NCBI GenBank assembly: GCA_963815285.1
Contig: CAWFGB010000004.1
Coordinates: 665,803 to 729,802, forward strand
Length of the DNA: 64,000 bases
Source: JACCSI01 sp963815285
Lineage (GTDB): Bacteria > Acidobacteriota > Vicinamibacteria > Vicinamibacterales > UBA2999
Direction of reading: 5' to 3'
Both the position numbers and the translations under genes were made by a program. How positions within the stretch are numbered: position 1 is the stretch's first letter; the number at the start of each line of letters is the position of its first letter. This document shows, piece by piece, positions 34,390 through 42,498 of this stretch. Under the pieces are notes generated by a model. That model saw only the letters and a program-made list of their open reading frames with translations. It did no database searches and was not told where the DNA came from.

Positions 34390-34764
34390 TCAGCGCGGCA
34401 CGAACTCGATGGTCGCGGCCCGCCGGCGCGGCGTGCGAAACCCGCGCACATATTTCAGGGCGCCAGGTGTGGTGTACTTCTCGGCGTATGCGCGCTCCAC
34501 GGCGTCGCGCATGCGCTCGCTTCGCGTGGGCACCGCGCGGACTCGTACGTTGCGTTCACCGACTTGAAGCGTGCCCAGCGGATCTTCGAGCAACGCGTGA
34601 TACCAGCCGCCGCGCGTCAGCGTCCACGACCGCGCAAACACTCGGCCATTGACAACGACCGGCCAGACGCCGGTGAAACGGTGATCGGATCGCGCCCCCG
34701 CCCTGACGCCGAGGATCTTGCTTCCCTCGATTGCGGCCACGACCGTGCGCGGCAGGCGCTTCAT
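34390..34764 (-). CDS. DUF2255-like protein
   Basis: 124 residues from ATG 34764, which overlaps the DinB stop (ATGA). The body RFTGVWPVVVNGRVFARSWTLTRGGWYHALLEDP followed by VRAVPTRSERMRDAVERAYAEKYTTPGALKYVRGF matches the DUF2255/nitroreductase-like small beta-barrel proteins with unknown function. The coupling with a DinB protein hints at a shared small-molecule task, but no reaction can be given. Confidence 0.65.
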   Translation of the reverse strand: MKRLPRTVVAAIEGSKILGVRAGARSDHRFTGVWPVVVNGRVFARSWTLTRGGWYHALLEDPLGTLQVGERNVRVRAVPTRSERMRDAVERAYAEKYTTPGALKYVRGFRTPRRRAATIEFVPR

Positions 34765-35231
34765 CTTCCGCGGATCGCCTTTTTCAGCATCGCGAGCTGA
34801 CCGGCGTGATACAGGTTGTGCTGCACGACGCCGTGGAGCAGGACGTATGCGGAGTATTCGTGTTCCGAACTGCGGACACGAATGGTGGTGAGATCCTCGT
34901 CCGACAACGTGCGGATACGCACGCCGAGCGCTTCGGCGGCATCGCGCAGCCCCTGAACGGCCGCTGACCAATCGAAGCCGCCGGTGACCGGCGGCCAGTC
35001 GGCGTCGCCTTCGAGCTCGATCGGCTCGCCGGTAAGGCGACGTTCGGCGGCGGACATCCAGGCGGTGACGTGCGGCACGATCTCCGCCATTGAATGCGCC
35101 GCGACAATCGGACGCTGACGTGCCTCGTCGGCAGCCACGCCGTCGAGTATTTCCAGCAGGCTCGGCCCGTGCCACGCAGGACCGGTTAGGCTGGCGTGCA
35201 GCTGTCTTGCAATGCGCTTCACTTCGCTCAT
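34761..35231 (-). CDS. DinB superfamily protein
   Basis: 156 residues. The DinB-like layout includes AAHSMAEIVPHVTAWMSAAERRLTGEP (metal-ligand helix), a GWPPV-like DADWPPVTGGFDWSAAVQGL turn, and ATG-coupled end YVLLHGVVQHNLYHAGQLAMLKKAIRG with the HxxxH histidines. Members bind Ni, Zn or Fe and some transfer thiols. It precedes the DUF2255 gene in a two-gene operon. Its 5' region contains a run of 7-bp repeats. Confidence 0.8.
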   Translation of the reverse strand: MSEVKRIARQLHASLTGPAWHGPSLLEILDGVAADEARQRPIVAAHSMAEIVPHVTAWMSAAERRLTGEPIELEGDADWPPVTGGFDWSAAVQGLRDAAEALGVRIRTLSDEDLTTIRVRSSEHEYSAYVLLHGVVQHNLYHAGQLAMLKKAIRGR

Positions 35232-35299
35232 GGGAAACGCTCCGGGCCCAGCGGGGACGTCTGCGGCCGCCGGGCGCTTTCAGCTGTCGGCTGTCGGCG

Positions 35300-35334
35300 C
35301 CGAGAGCCGAGAGCCGAGAGCCGAGAGCCGAAAG
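35300..35334 (+). repeat. 7-bp tandem repeat CCGAGAG
   Basis: Four exact copies of CCGAGAG and one variant (CCGAAAG) run head to tail in the gap between the divergent DinB and serine-hydrolase genes. Just before it is CAGCTGTCGGCTGTCGG, another short repeated phrase. The run belongs to a family of simple repeats also seen near 4730 and 39240. Confidence 0.85.
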
Positions 35335-35401
35335 CCTGGAGACTAGTCTACGTGCTTTTTCGCGATGTCTGCCTCGTCCGGAAGCGATAGAATCCGCCAT
35401 C

Positions 35402-36874
35402 ATGCCTTTCCGCACTCTTCGTCTGGCGTTCGTCGTGGCGGCGGTTGCGCTGCTCATCGGCGGGGTCTCGGCACATCGTCAGTCCCCGGCGACAACCGCG
35501 GTGGCCGTCGATCCGCGATTCGACCGCGTTGTCGCGGCTGTTGAGGAGAAGATGACGGAGTTGGGCGTACCCGGCCTCGCGCTGGGTGTGCTCGCCGATG
35601 GCCAAGTGCGCACGCGCGGCTTCGGCATCACCAACGTGGATCATCCACTGCCGGTCACCGACGACACGTTGTTTCAGATTGGTTCGATCACCAAGACGTT
35701 CACGGGCACGGCCATCATGCGGCTCGTCGAGCGCCGACAGCTGAGCCTCGACGATCCTATTCGGAAGTACCTGCCGAACTTCCGCGTGAAGGACCCCGAG
35801 GCGTCCGCTCGCGCCACCGTCCGCGACACGCTCACCCACATGGGCGGGTGGGAGGGCGACCTCTTCGACGATCCGTCAAGCGGCGACGACGCGCTGGAAC
35901 GGATCGTGGAGCGCATGGCCACGCTCGAGCAAACCGCGAAAGTCGGCGAGATGTGGGGCTACAACAACGCTGGCTTCTACCTCGCCGGCCGGGTGATTGA
36001 AGTCGTTACCGGCAAGCCGTTCGAACGTGCCCTGCGCGAGCTCGTTCTCGACCCCTTGAAAATCGAAACCGCCTTCTTTTTTCCTGCGGAGGTCATGACG
36101 CGGCGGTTCGTCGTGGGACACGGCGCGCCCAGGGGCGTGCCGGCGGTGATTGGCCCCTGGCCCGTTCCGCGTGCGGCCAACGCGGCGGGCGGCATCTCGA
36201 CCAATGTCGCATCCATGCTGCGCTACGCGGCCTTCCACATGGGTGATGGCACGGCCGACGGCACCGAAGTGCTGTCGCCCACGTCTCTGCGGCAGATGCG
36301 GAGTACCGCCGTACCGAAAGCCGGCACAGATCTGACCATGGGACTGACCTGGCATCTGAGCCGGGTGGGCAGTCTCTCCGTTGTTGAGCATGGCGGCGGC
36401 ACCATCGGGCAGATCTCACAACTCCGCCTGGTGCCTGAGCGGCAGTGGGCGCTCGCCATCGTGACGAATTCCGGGCGCGGCGCCGCAGTCAATACCCACG
36501 CCATGCGCACGGCGATGGACGCCTACTTCGGAGTGAAGCACGTCACCCCGACAGCGCTGCCTCTCGATGCCGCCGCGCTGCAGGAGTACGTCGGGACGTA
36601 TCGCCGCCAGTTCGCAGACGTCAGCGTGACGCTTGATGGCGATGCGCTGCGGCTGCAAGTCACGCCGAAGATGCCGGGGCTCGACGGCAAGATTCCTCCC
36701 GCGCCGCCGCCACAGCGTGCTGGTTTTCTGGCCAAGGATCGTTTGGTGCAGCTCGATGGCCCCAACATCGGCGAGCCTGGCGGCGAATTCATCCGCGGCG
36801 CCGATGGGCGCGTGGCATGGCTGCGCACCGGGCGAATTCATCGCAAAGTCGAGAGCGCACCGTCCACACGCTGA
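35402..36874 (+). CDS. Secreted serine hydrolase, class C beta-lactamase/DD-peptidase-like
   Basis: 490 residues from ATG 35402; the longer frame to 35090 overlaps the DinB gene. A signal peptide covers about the first 24 residues. The catalytic triad of the penicillin-binding fold is intact: SITK (S95, K98), YNN (Y187, N189) and HGGG at H330. A C-terminal beta-barrel like the DUF3471 domain starts near residue 395 (YVGTYRRQFADVSVTLDGDALRLQ). The family includes esterases and D-amino-acid peptidases, so beta-lactam hydrolysis is not implied. It is convergent with the dehydrogenase subunit gene. Confidence 0.85.
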   Translation: MPFRTLRLAFVVAAVALLIGGVSAHRQSPATTAVAVDPRFDRVVAAVEEKMTELGVPGLALGVLADGQVRTRGFGITNVDHPLPVTDDTLFQIGSITKTFTGTAIMRLVERRQLSLDDPIRKYLPNFRVKDPEASARATVRDTLTHMGGWEGDLFDDPSSGDDALERIVERMATLEQTAKVGEMWGYNNAGFYLAGRVIEVVTGKPFERALRELVLDPLKIETAFFFPAEVMTRRFVVGHGAPRGVPAVIGPWPVPRAANAAGGISTNVASMLRYAAFHMGDGTADGTEVLSPTSLRQMRSTAVPKAGTDLTMGLTWHLSRVGSLSVVEHGGGTIGQISQLRLVPERQWALAIVTNSGRGAAVNTHAMRTAMDAYFGVKHVTPTALPLDAAALQEYVGTYRRQFADVSVTLDGDALRLQVTPKMPGLDGKIPPAPPPQRAGFLAKDRLVQLDGPNIGEPGGEFIRGADGRVAWLRTGRIHRKVESAPSTR

Positions 36875-36904
36875 TCGGATTCTCGGGCTTTCGCCGTGGG
36901 CGCT

Positions 36905-36921
36905 GTCAGCTAGTAGCTGAC
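36905..36921. terminator. Perfect 17-base palindrome between convergent genes
   Basis: GTCAGCTAGTAGCTGAC has 8-base arms around a central G. It lies in the 35-base gap between convergent genes and reaches into the stop of the minus-strand gene. No U-tract is seen, so termination is probable but unproven. Confidence 0.5.
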
Positions 36922-37503
36922 ACCGAGTTTCTTCAGCGCCTCGTCCGGACAGCCGCTCCACTGCGCCACCGATCGGTTGCCCATGTACTGCAGGTCGGCG
37001 ATGCCCATCCGGCTGGTCCAGAAGCCGGCCGCCGTCAGATCGCGAAAGCTGTTGAAGAACGCGACGCCGTGCGCACGCGCCGGTGTCGCACGCTGCGGCC
37101 AGGCGATGTCATCGAGCAGCCTAGTCCGCTGGTCTGCTGCGCAGTCCAGAAACGTCTTGTCGAACCGCTGCTGGCATTCGAAGTCGAGCCACGCCAGCCC
37201 GCCGCGCATGGCGATCTGGCGCACCGGCTGATCGAGCACGATGAAGTCCATGAACTCCGGCACGCCGGCATCGGTGGCACTCCCCGACCGGTCGTCGCGC
37301 GGGAGAATCAGATCGACGAGCACGCGAACCGTGCTCCACTCGTGCGCGGTGAAGAACTTCGGCGTGAATGCGGCGCCGGTCGCGGCGCCTTGACGCGCCG
37401 CCTCCGCCAGGGCGCTGGCCGCCTGCGCTTCCTCCGCCGACCATACCAAGCCGGCCGCCAGAGGTGCGGACCCCAGCAGTTTCAAGACTTCACGCCGATG
37501 CAT
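36910..37503 (-). CDS. Gluconate 2-dehydrogenase subunit 3 family protein
   Basis: 197 residues from ATG 37503, overlapping the GMC stop by one base (TGATG). The N-terminus HRREVLKLLGSAPLAAGLVW is a Tat signal. The body FFTAHEWSTVRVLVDLILPRDDRSGSATDAGVPEFMDFIVLD is diagnostic of the small subunit that partners FAD-GMC dehydrogenases. Proteins of this family assist export and assembly and electron transfer to a cytochrome. The C-terminus GFWTSRMGIADLQYMGN is typical. It forms an operon with the GMC oxidoreductase upstream. Confidence 0.9.
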   Translation of the reverse strand: MHRREVLKLLGSAPLAAGLVWSAEEAQAASALAEAARQGAATGAAFTPKFFTAHEWSTVRVLVDLILPRDDRSGSATDAGVPEFMDFIVLDQPVRQIAMRGGLAWLDFECQQRFDKTFLDCAADQRTRLLDDIAWPQRATPARAHGVAFFNSFRDLTAAGFWTSRMGIADLQYMGNRSVAQWSGCPDEALKKLGVSY

Positions 37504-39221
37504 CACAGCTCCCCTTTCTGTCGCCGCGCGGCGATGTGCTCAGCGGTGCGCATCGACAGCGCGAGAATGGTCCACGTCACGTTCTTGTGCGGGTTCGACA
37601 CAAACGGGCCGCCATCGGCCACGAACAGGTTGCGCACATCGTGCGCCTGCAAGTAGCCATTCACGACCGAGGTCGAGGGATCGTTGCCCATGCGCGTGAC
37701 ACCCACTTCGTGGATGATCCGCCCGCCGGGTTCGATGCCGTATCCGGTCTCAGCCGACGGCATTTGCGTGAGCGGCGTTCCTCCCATCTCGTGGATGATC
37801 GCGCGAAACGTCTCCTGCATGTGCTTGACCTGCTTGTGCTCGTGGTCCGTCCATTTCCAGTGAAAGCGCAGGACTGGAATGCCCCACCGATCGACCAGCA
37901 CGGGATCGATTTCGCAATACGAATCCTTGTTCGGCACCATCTCGCCGCGTCCGGCAAAACTGACCGTCGCCCCGTAAAAGCGTCGGTAGTCGTCTTTCAG
38001 GGATTTGCCGTAACCGCCGCCGGTAATCTGGCGGCCGTCTAACCCACCGTTGTACAGATGCACGCCGTTGAACGTACCCAACCCGGGCATGCGCCGGCCA
38101 CCGCCGATCTCGATGTGATACCCGCGTGGGAAATCCAGCTTGCGGTTATCGAGCCACCACGGCATGTAGAGGTGCGCGCCGCTGGCGCCGTCCTCGTTGT
38201 GCGGCACACCGTTCATCATCCGCGGGATGAACCCGCGCACGCTCGTACCAGTGGTATCCGTCAGATAGTGGCCCACCACCCCACTGGAGTTGGCGAGCCC
38301 TTGGGGAAACTGTGACGACTTCGAATTCAATAACAGACGAGCGGATTCGCAGGCGCTGGCGGCGACGACTACAATCCGTGCCCGTACGTGGTTGTCCCGT
38401 CCGGTGCTCCTATCGATGTAGCTCACGCCATTGGCCAGCCCCTGCTCATCGACGGTCACCTCACGCGCCATCGCACTGGTGACGATGGTCAGTCGCCCGG
38501 TGGCGAGGGCGGGCGGGAGCAGCACCGACGGCGTCGAGAAGTTTGCATGCGAGGCACAGCCACGGCCACACTGGCCGCAGTAGTGACACGCCGGCCGCCC
38601 GTTGAGGGGCTGCGTCAGAATCGACAGGCGGTTGGCGATGACGCGCACGCCGAGCCGTTCGGCCGCGGCTTTGATGAGCAGCTCGTAGCAGCGCGGACGT
38701 GGCGGCGGCTGAAAAATCCCGTCGGGATCGTTCGGCAGTCCTTCCGCCGATCCGAAGATGCCGATGTAGCGGTCGATGGCGTCGTAATACGGTTTGACGT
38801 CGTCGTAGGTGATCGGCCAGTCATCGCCGAGGCCATCGACGCTGCGCGGGCGAAAGTCGTCTGGGCCGAACCGGAGCGAGATCCGTCCCCAGTGATTGGT
38901 CCGCCCCCCGACCATGCGGGTGCGGAACCAGTCGAAAAACTCGCCGCGCGCGGTGGTGTACGGTTCGCCCTCGAGCGTCCAGCCGCCCCAACCCGCATCG
39001 AACTCGCCGAACTGTCTCTCGGGGATCGGCGCGCCTCGTCGCGGCGAATCGTACGGCCAGGCCAGCATCCGGGAATCGCGGCGCGTGTCGAACGGCACGC
39101 CGGCTTCGAGCATGAGGACGTTGGCACCGGCCTCGGTGAGCACTTTGGCCGCCATCCCGCCCCCGGCGCCGGAGCCGACGATGACGACGTCATGGACGGT
39201 GCGGCTGCGGATGATCTGCAT
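37503..39221 (-). CDS. GMC-family FAD-dependent sugar/alcohol dehydrogenase
   Basis: 572 residues. The FAD Rossmann motif is VHDVVIVGSGAGGGMAAKVLTEAGANVLMLEAG. TNHWGRISLRFGPDDFRPRS and the GMC C-terminus GVTRMGNDPSTSVVNGYLQAHDVRNLFVADGGPFVSNPHKNVTWTILALSMRTAEHI give the flavin and active-site His/Asn region. HYCGQCGRGCASHANF adds clustered cysteines found in sugar dehydrogenases. It has no obvious signal peptide and is probably exported with its Tat-carrying small subunit. Sugar oxidation in the periplasm is likely. Confidence 0.9.
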   Translation of the reverse strand: MQIIRSRTVHDVVIVGSGAGGGMAAKVLTEAGANVLMLEAGVPFDTRRDSRMLAWPYDSPRRGAPIPERQFGEFDAGWGGWTLEGEPYTTARGEFFDWFRTRMVGGRTNHWGRISLRFGPDDFRPRSVDGLGDDWPITYDDVKPYYDAIDRYIGIFGSAEGLPNDPDGIFQPPPRPRCYELLIKAAAERLGVRVIANRLSILTQPLNGRPACHYCGQCGRGCASHANFSTPSVLLPPALATGRLTIVTSAMAREVTVDEQGLANGVSYIDRSTGRDNHVRARIVVVAASACESARLLLNSKSSQFPQGLANSSGVVGHYLTDTTGTSVRGFIPRMMNGVPHNEDGASGAHLYMPWWLDNRKLDFPRGYHIEIGGGRRMPGLGTFNGVHLYNGGLDGRQITGGGYGKSLKDDYRRFYGATVSFAGRGEMVPNKDSYCEIDPVLVDRWGIPVLRFHWKWTDHEHKQVKHMQETFRAIIHEMGGTPLTQMPSAETGYGIEPGGRIIHEVGVTRMGNDPSTSVVNGYLQAHDVRNLFVADGGPFVSNPHKNVTWTILALSMRTAEHIAARRQKGEL

Positions 39222-39556
39222 AGGAGGCCCTTGATCTGCCTGCGGCTGTCGGCGCCTCCAGGTGAGAGCGCTCGTCGAAAGCCGAAGCTGAACACCGCTG
39301 ATTGTAGCTCTCAGCAGCCCGGCAAATCCGTTATCATTCCGACTCTCCGCGGCGCTTTCCGCTCGGCGCTTTCAGCTCCAGGAGCTTCGGGGGGACTCAT
39401 GAAAGATCCGTGGTTCGCGACCTTTACGTTGCTCGATGTGAGCGGCGCGGTGAGCTCGTCCCACGTGCGGCGCCTTGTAGCAACGATGACGGCGTTCTGT
39501 CGGCGCATCGTTCGCTGGCGGTTCTCGCGGCCTACTGGCTAGTCTCCTGCAACAAG

Positions 39557-39690
39557 AGCCAACACCGATTTCACAGATTTTGCAGATAAACCAGGGCCAA
39601 CACGGATCCCACGGATTACACAGATCTCTTCTTTGTGTAACAGCCAAAAAGGTCGGTGAAATCCGTGTAATCAGTGTTGGCCGTTGTTGG
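39557..39690. repeat. CACAGATT/CCAACACGG repeat with inverted copy
   Basis: The phrase GCCAACACCGATTTCACAGA occurs twice in direct orientation (39557 and 39596, diverged) and once inverted near 39659-39682 (AAATCCGTGTAATCAGTGTTGG). The halves can pair into a long hairpin around a TCTTCTTTGTG loop. It shares the ACAGA/CTGTG vocabulary with the repeat at 15974 and may be a dispersed repeat. Confidence 0.7.
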
Positions 39691-39710
39691 TCTGGCGCTT
39701 GTCGCCATCA

Positions 39711-39758
39711 CTATGCGGACCTGAGGGCCACGACCGGGCTACGCCGCGGCCGCGAGTC
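39711..39758 (-). pseudogene. Likely 3' scar of a deleted ADOP permease
   Basis: Reading the minus strand, RPRRSPVVALRSA ends at a TAG (39713-39711). Intact ADOP permeases end in RxxRxDPxxALRxx; the one at 26713 ends ARVDPITALRSD. The fragment lies just downstream of an orphan PadR gene, exactly where the permease would be in the standard PadR-ADOP order. Only about 13 codons are recognisable, so this is suggestive, not certain. Confidence 0.4.
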
Positions 39759-39806
39759 GCGTGCAGTCGTGAACTCGTCTCACGCGTCGCAGTGGCGAAG
39801 CGGCGC

Positions 39807-40181
39807 TCATGGCTGCTGGACCGTGCGCAGAAGGCGCGCAATGACGGCGGAGATGCGCTCCCAATTCCGGGTCTCGGCCGTCAGCTGCCGCCGGCCCGAC
39901 GCGGTGATGGCGTAGTAGCGCGCGCGCCGATTGTTCTCAGAGGTTCCCCAGGTCGCGGAGATCCACCCGCGGTGCTGCAGCCGCATCAACGAGGTGTAGA
40001 CGGTTCCTTCATTCAGCCGCAGCGTGGCGTCGCTGATTTGTTCGATGCGCCGCGCGATGCCGTAGCCATGTAACGATCCCAAGCCCTCGAGAGTGGTCAG
40101 GATCATCAGGTCGAGGGTGCCCTGCAGCACATCGGTCTTGGCGGGCGGGCCTACTCCTTTGCGCATGGAGGGCCATTGCAT
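39807..40181 (-). CDS. PadR-family transcriptional regulator, orphan
   Basis: 124 residues from ATG 40181 (ATG 40166 is an alternative). PadR segments: TDVLQGTLDLMILTTLEGLGSLHGYGIARRIEQISD, LNEGTVYTSLMRLQHRGWISATWG and NNRRARYYAITASGRRQL. It is a winged-helix repressor of the PadR-s1 type. The second gene of the usual pair, an ADOP permease, is missing, and a short piece of its tail may survive downstream. Regulation of another target is possible. Confidence 0.85.
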   Translation of the reverse strand: MQWPSMRKGVGPPAKTDVLQGTLDLMILTTLEGLGSLHGYGIARRIEQISDATLRLNEGTVYTSLMRLQHRGWISATWGTSENNRRARYYAITASGRRQLTAETRNWERISAVIARLLRTVQQP

Positions 40182-40265
40182 AGGAGTAGCCGATCGACCT
40201 TTGGAATGTCAATAGGAACCGGTACGGCGGTCTGCCTCGAGCATTCGAGGCAGACCGTTAGGTTT

Positions 40266-40673
40266 TCAGTTGCAGCTCTCAGCCACCATCTTCACGGACT
40301 CGACCTGCACCATCGGCGGCCTCAGCACCTTCTGGTTTGCCGGCGCTCCCTCCTCGGCCGACGGGGGCGCGGCCGGCTGCTGAACCTGCCCGGTCACTTC
40401 CACCTTCTTATTGACGTGGCTGGCCAACTCGGAGGGTGGCGGCCCCACGAGCACGTACATCGTGGCCGCTCCCCCTTCAGCCTTGTTCAGCACAAACGCC
40501 GTGCCGCCGGCTGTGGTCTTGGCCTCCTGCACACAGCCAGTGAGCGTCGCCGCCTCGGGCGCGGGCTTTGCCTGTTCCTGCTGGGGTTGCGAGGGCGGCG
40601 GTTGCTGTGCAGACAGGCTGATCATTCCCGCGGCCGCGCATATGGTAAGCGTCGAGGTGACATATCGAAACAT
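40266..40673 (-). CDS. Small secreted protein with OB-fold-like core
   Basis: 135 residues. A signal peptide (FRYVTSTLTICAAAGMISLSAQ) and a Pro/Gln-rich linker (PPPSQPQQEQAKPAPE) precede a core with TLTGCVQEAK, AFVLNKAEGGAATMYVLVGPPPSELASHVNKKVEVTGQVQ and VESVKMVAESCN. TGCV...Y.L.G....L..HVGK.V.VTG is a recurring acidobacterial secreted OB-fold pattern (DUF5818-like). Two cysteines may pair. The function is unknown. An unusual palindrome sits about 120 bases upstream of its start. Confidence 0.65.
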   Translation of the reverse strand: MFRYVTSTLTICAAAGMISLSAQQPPPSQPQQEQAKPAPEAATLTGCVQEAKTTAGGTAFVLNKAEGGAATMYVLVGPPPSELASHVNKKVEVTGQVQQPAAPPSAEEGAPANQKVLRPPMVQVESVKMVAESCN

Positions 40674-40790
40674 TAGTTCTCTCCTTGATGAACAGACGCG
40701 CTGCCGGAGCTCGCCCGTTACTGCTTTTCACAGCACTAATGCTGCCAGGCGGAAACTGTCGAGAAATTGGGCAGCCATGCGCGGATGAGA

Positions 40791-40807
40791 TGTCGCCTCA
40801 GGCGACA
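40791..40807. promoter_or_regulatory. Perfect palindrome TGTCGCCTCAGGCGACA
   Basis: Eight-base arms surround a single C in the 257-base gap between the DUF1080 gene and the secreted-protein gene. It is 118 bases upstream of the secreted-protein start, so it could be an operator. It is too short and without a U-run to be an ordinary terminator, and no DNA-binding protein gene is adjacent. Confidence 0.4.
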
Positions 40808-40930
40808 GATCGCGTAAAGCCCGCCGATCGATAAAGAGAGGAATTGAAGGGTCAGGCAACTCGGGCGCAACGCATATCATCGCGTTCGCACAGCAAAGGT
40901 CCTGCTAGCAGCCGAGCCCAGGCGACAGCC

Positions 40931-41659
40931 CTACAGCGGCTTGATCTTGATGTTGCGAAACGCCACCAGATCGCCGTGATCCTGCAGCACGAGATGGCCA
41001 CGCTTGGCGCGTCCGTAGCCCGGCATCTTGGCAAACTTGCTGGCCTTGACGCGCTTGTCCCAGTCCTCGCTCCAGAGCTCGTATTCGAGCAGCTTCACGC
41101 CGTTCATCCAGTGCTCGACGTGCGCACCGTTGACGATGAGGCGTATCTGGTTCCACTCGCCGACCGGCCTGGTGACGTCGCGCGCCGGCGGGTGGAGCGC
41201 GTAATTCGATCCGGCGGACGTGATCGGATCCAGGCCGTCCTTGTGGCCGGCGTTGTCGAGGATCTGGAACTCAGGACCAGTCTCGTAAGTCTGATTCCCC
41301 TGATCGGTGACGCGGTACATGATGCCGCTGTTGCCGTTCTTGGTGACCTTCCAATCGAGGCGCAGCTCGAAGTTGTCGAACTGATCCGCGGTCATCAGGT
41401 CGCCGCCCTTGTCCTGACGAACCAGCTGGCCATCGGTCGCTTGCCATCCGGCCGGCGGCGTTGTGGACTTGAACGCGCGCCACCCGGTCGTGGTCTTGCC
41501 GTCGAAGAGCAGCTTCCAGCCGTCAGCCTTCTCGGCAGCCGTCAACGTGTTCGCGCCCTGTTGCGCTGTCATGATGCCGATGCCACAAACTACCGCGAGT
41601 AAAAGACCAAATCCACGTCCCGCTACGACTCCAACTCCCGACGACAGAATTCGAGACAT
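40931..41659 (-). CDS. DUF1080 (3-keto-disaccharide hydrolase-like) protein
   Basis: 242 residues. The ATG at 41659 has AGGAGG seven bases upstream and starts 37 bases inside the upstream isomerase frame. The signal-like hydrophobic N-terminus (GFGLLLAVVCGIGIMTAQQG) is followed by DGWKLLFDGKTTTGWRAF, FELRLDWKVTKNGNSGIMYRV, YETGPEFQILDNAGH, WNQIRLIVNGAHVEHWMNGVKLLEYEL and GHLVLQDHGDLVAFRNIKIKPL, all canonical of this jelly-roll family. The family includes 3-ketoglycoside hydrolases, matching the neighbouring oxidoreductase and isomerase. Confidence 0.9.
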   Translation of the reverse strand: MSRILSSGVGVVAGRGFGLLLAVVCGIGIMTAQQGANTLTAAEKADGWKLLFDGKTTTGWRAFKSTTPPAGWQATDGQLVRQDKGGDLMTADQFDNFELRLDWKVTKNGNSGIMYRVTDQGNQTYETGPEFQILDNAGHKDGLDPITSAGSNYALHPPARDVTRPVGEWNQIRLIVNGAHVEHWMNGVKLLEYELWSEDWDKRVKASKFAKMPGYGRAKRGHLVLQDHGDLVAFRNIKIKPL

Positions 41660-42498
41660 CGCCTGACCTCCTCTACCGTGTCTCCGCCTTTGTACTGGTA
41701 CTCGATGTTGGCCGGAATCGGCCAGGCGCGATCGCGCAGCAGCCGGAGCACCGGGCCAATCGGGGTGTCTCCCTGGCCGAACGGCAGATTCGGGCCGTCA
41801 TGGCGTTTCCGGTCCTTGATATGCAGCGTGACGATCCGGGCGTGATGTTCCTGCAGAAACGCGACGGCGTCGAAATTGGCCGCGGTGAAATGGCCGATAT
41901 CGAGATTCACCGCGATGAAGGGGCCAGCTTTCATGGCGGTCGTAAAGTTCTCGGGCGTGGCAAACTCGTTGGGATCGACGCGCGAGTGGTTGTGCATCCC
42001 CACCTTGATCTTGTAACGGGCCGCGGCGCTCGCGACGCGCGGAACCACGCCGGTGCTGGCCGACGCCGTGATGACGTTGGCCCCGAGCGCGCGCGTCATC
42101 TCGAAGCCGCGCTCGATCTCGGCGTTGCTGAAGTCATCCCTGAAGCTGATGTTGTAGGCCGAGACGTGCACCTTCGCGCGATCGAATCTCTCTTTGAGCG
42201 CACGAAACTCGTCGAGCGACACGGTCTCGCGCCAGCGCCGCAGCTCGTCCCGAGGGATGCCGCGCGGCTCGACGTGATCCTGCCACAGCTCACAACTGGC
42301 CAGACCGAGCTGCTGCATCGCGACGAGGGCTGCATCGATCGGCCGGTCGCGAAAACTGTAGCTCTGAACCCCCAGCGTCACGTTGCGGCGCGACCCGCCC
42401 GATGGCTGGCCGAGTGTCGCTGCATCACGCGGCATCGCCGCGGCGAGCGCGACGCTGCTACCAATTCGTGACAGCCATTCTCGTCGGGAGATCGTCAT
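41623..42498 (-). CDS. Sugar phosphate isomerase/epimerase-like TIM-barrel protein (Tat-exported)
   Basis: 291 residues from ATG 42498, overlapping the upstream oxidoreductase stop by 4 bases. The N-terminus ISRREWLSRIGSSVALAAAM is a Tat signal. The xylose-isomerase-like barrel shows VQSYSFRDRPIDAALVAMQQLGLASCELWQDH, KIKVGMHNH, AVNLDIGHFTAANFDAVAFLQEHHARIVTLHIKDRKR and ANIEYQYKGGDTVEE, where the His/Asp/Glu metal ligands lie in MHNH, LDIGHF and LHIKDR. Longer frames to 43203 are shadows. Likely isomerises a keto-sugar in the same pathway as its neighbours. Confidence 0.85.
   Translation of the reverse strand: MTISRREWLSRIGSSVALAAAMPRDAATLGQPSGGSRRNVTLGVQSYSFRDRPIDAALVAMQQLGLASCELWQDHVEPRGIPRDELRRWRETVSLDEFRALKERFDRAKVHVSAYNISFRDDFSNAEIERGFEMTRALGANVITASASTGVVPRVASAAARYKIKVGMHNHSRVDPNEFATPENFTTAMKAGPFIAVNLDIGHFTAANFDAVAFLQEHHARIVTLHIKDRKRHDGPNLPFGQGDTPIGPVLRLLRDRAWPIPANIEYQYKGGDTVEEVRRCLEFCRRELES

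Larger units (their letters stand above)
39222..39806. other. Gene-poor gap with repeats and an ADOP remnant
   Basis: This 585-base stretch holds no convincing intact gene. A 47-codon frame at 39399-39542 (MKDPWFATFTLLDVSGAVSS) has a GGGGGA box but no recognisable family, so I do not call it. The rest contains a CTGTCGG-type repeat near 39240-39260, the inverted-repeat block at 39557-39690 and the permease tail at 39711-39758. Confidence 0.6.

Noticed and set aside
39399..39542. 47-codon frame MKDPWFATFTLLDVSG
   Set aside because: A fair ribosome-binding site but no family and no conserved context; left as undetermined.
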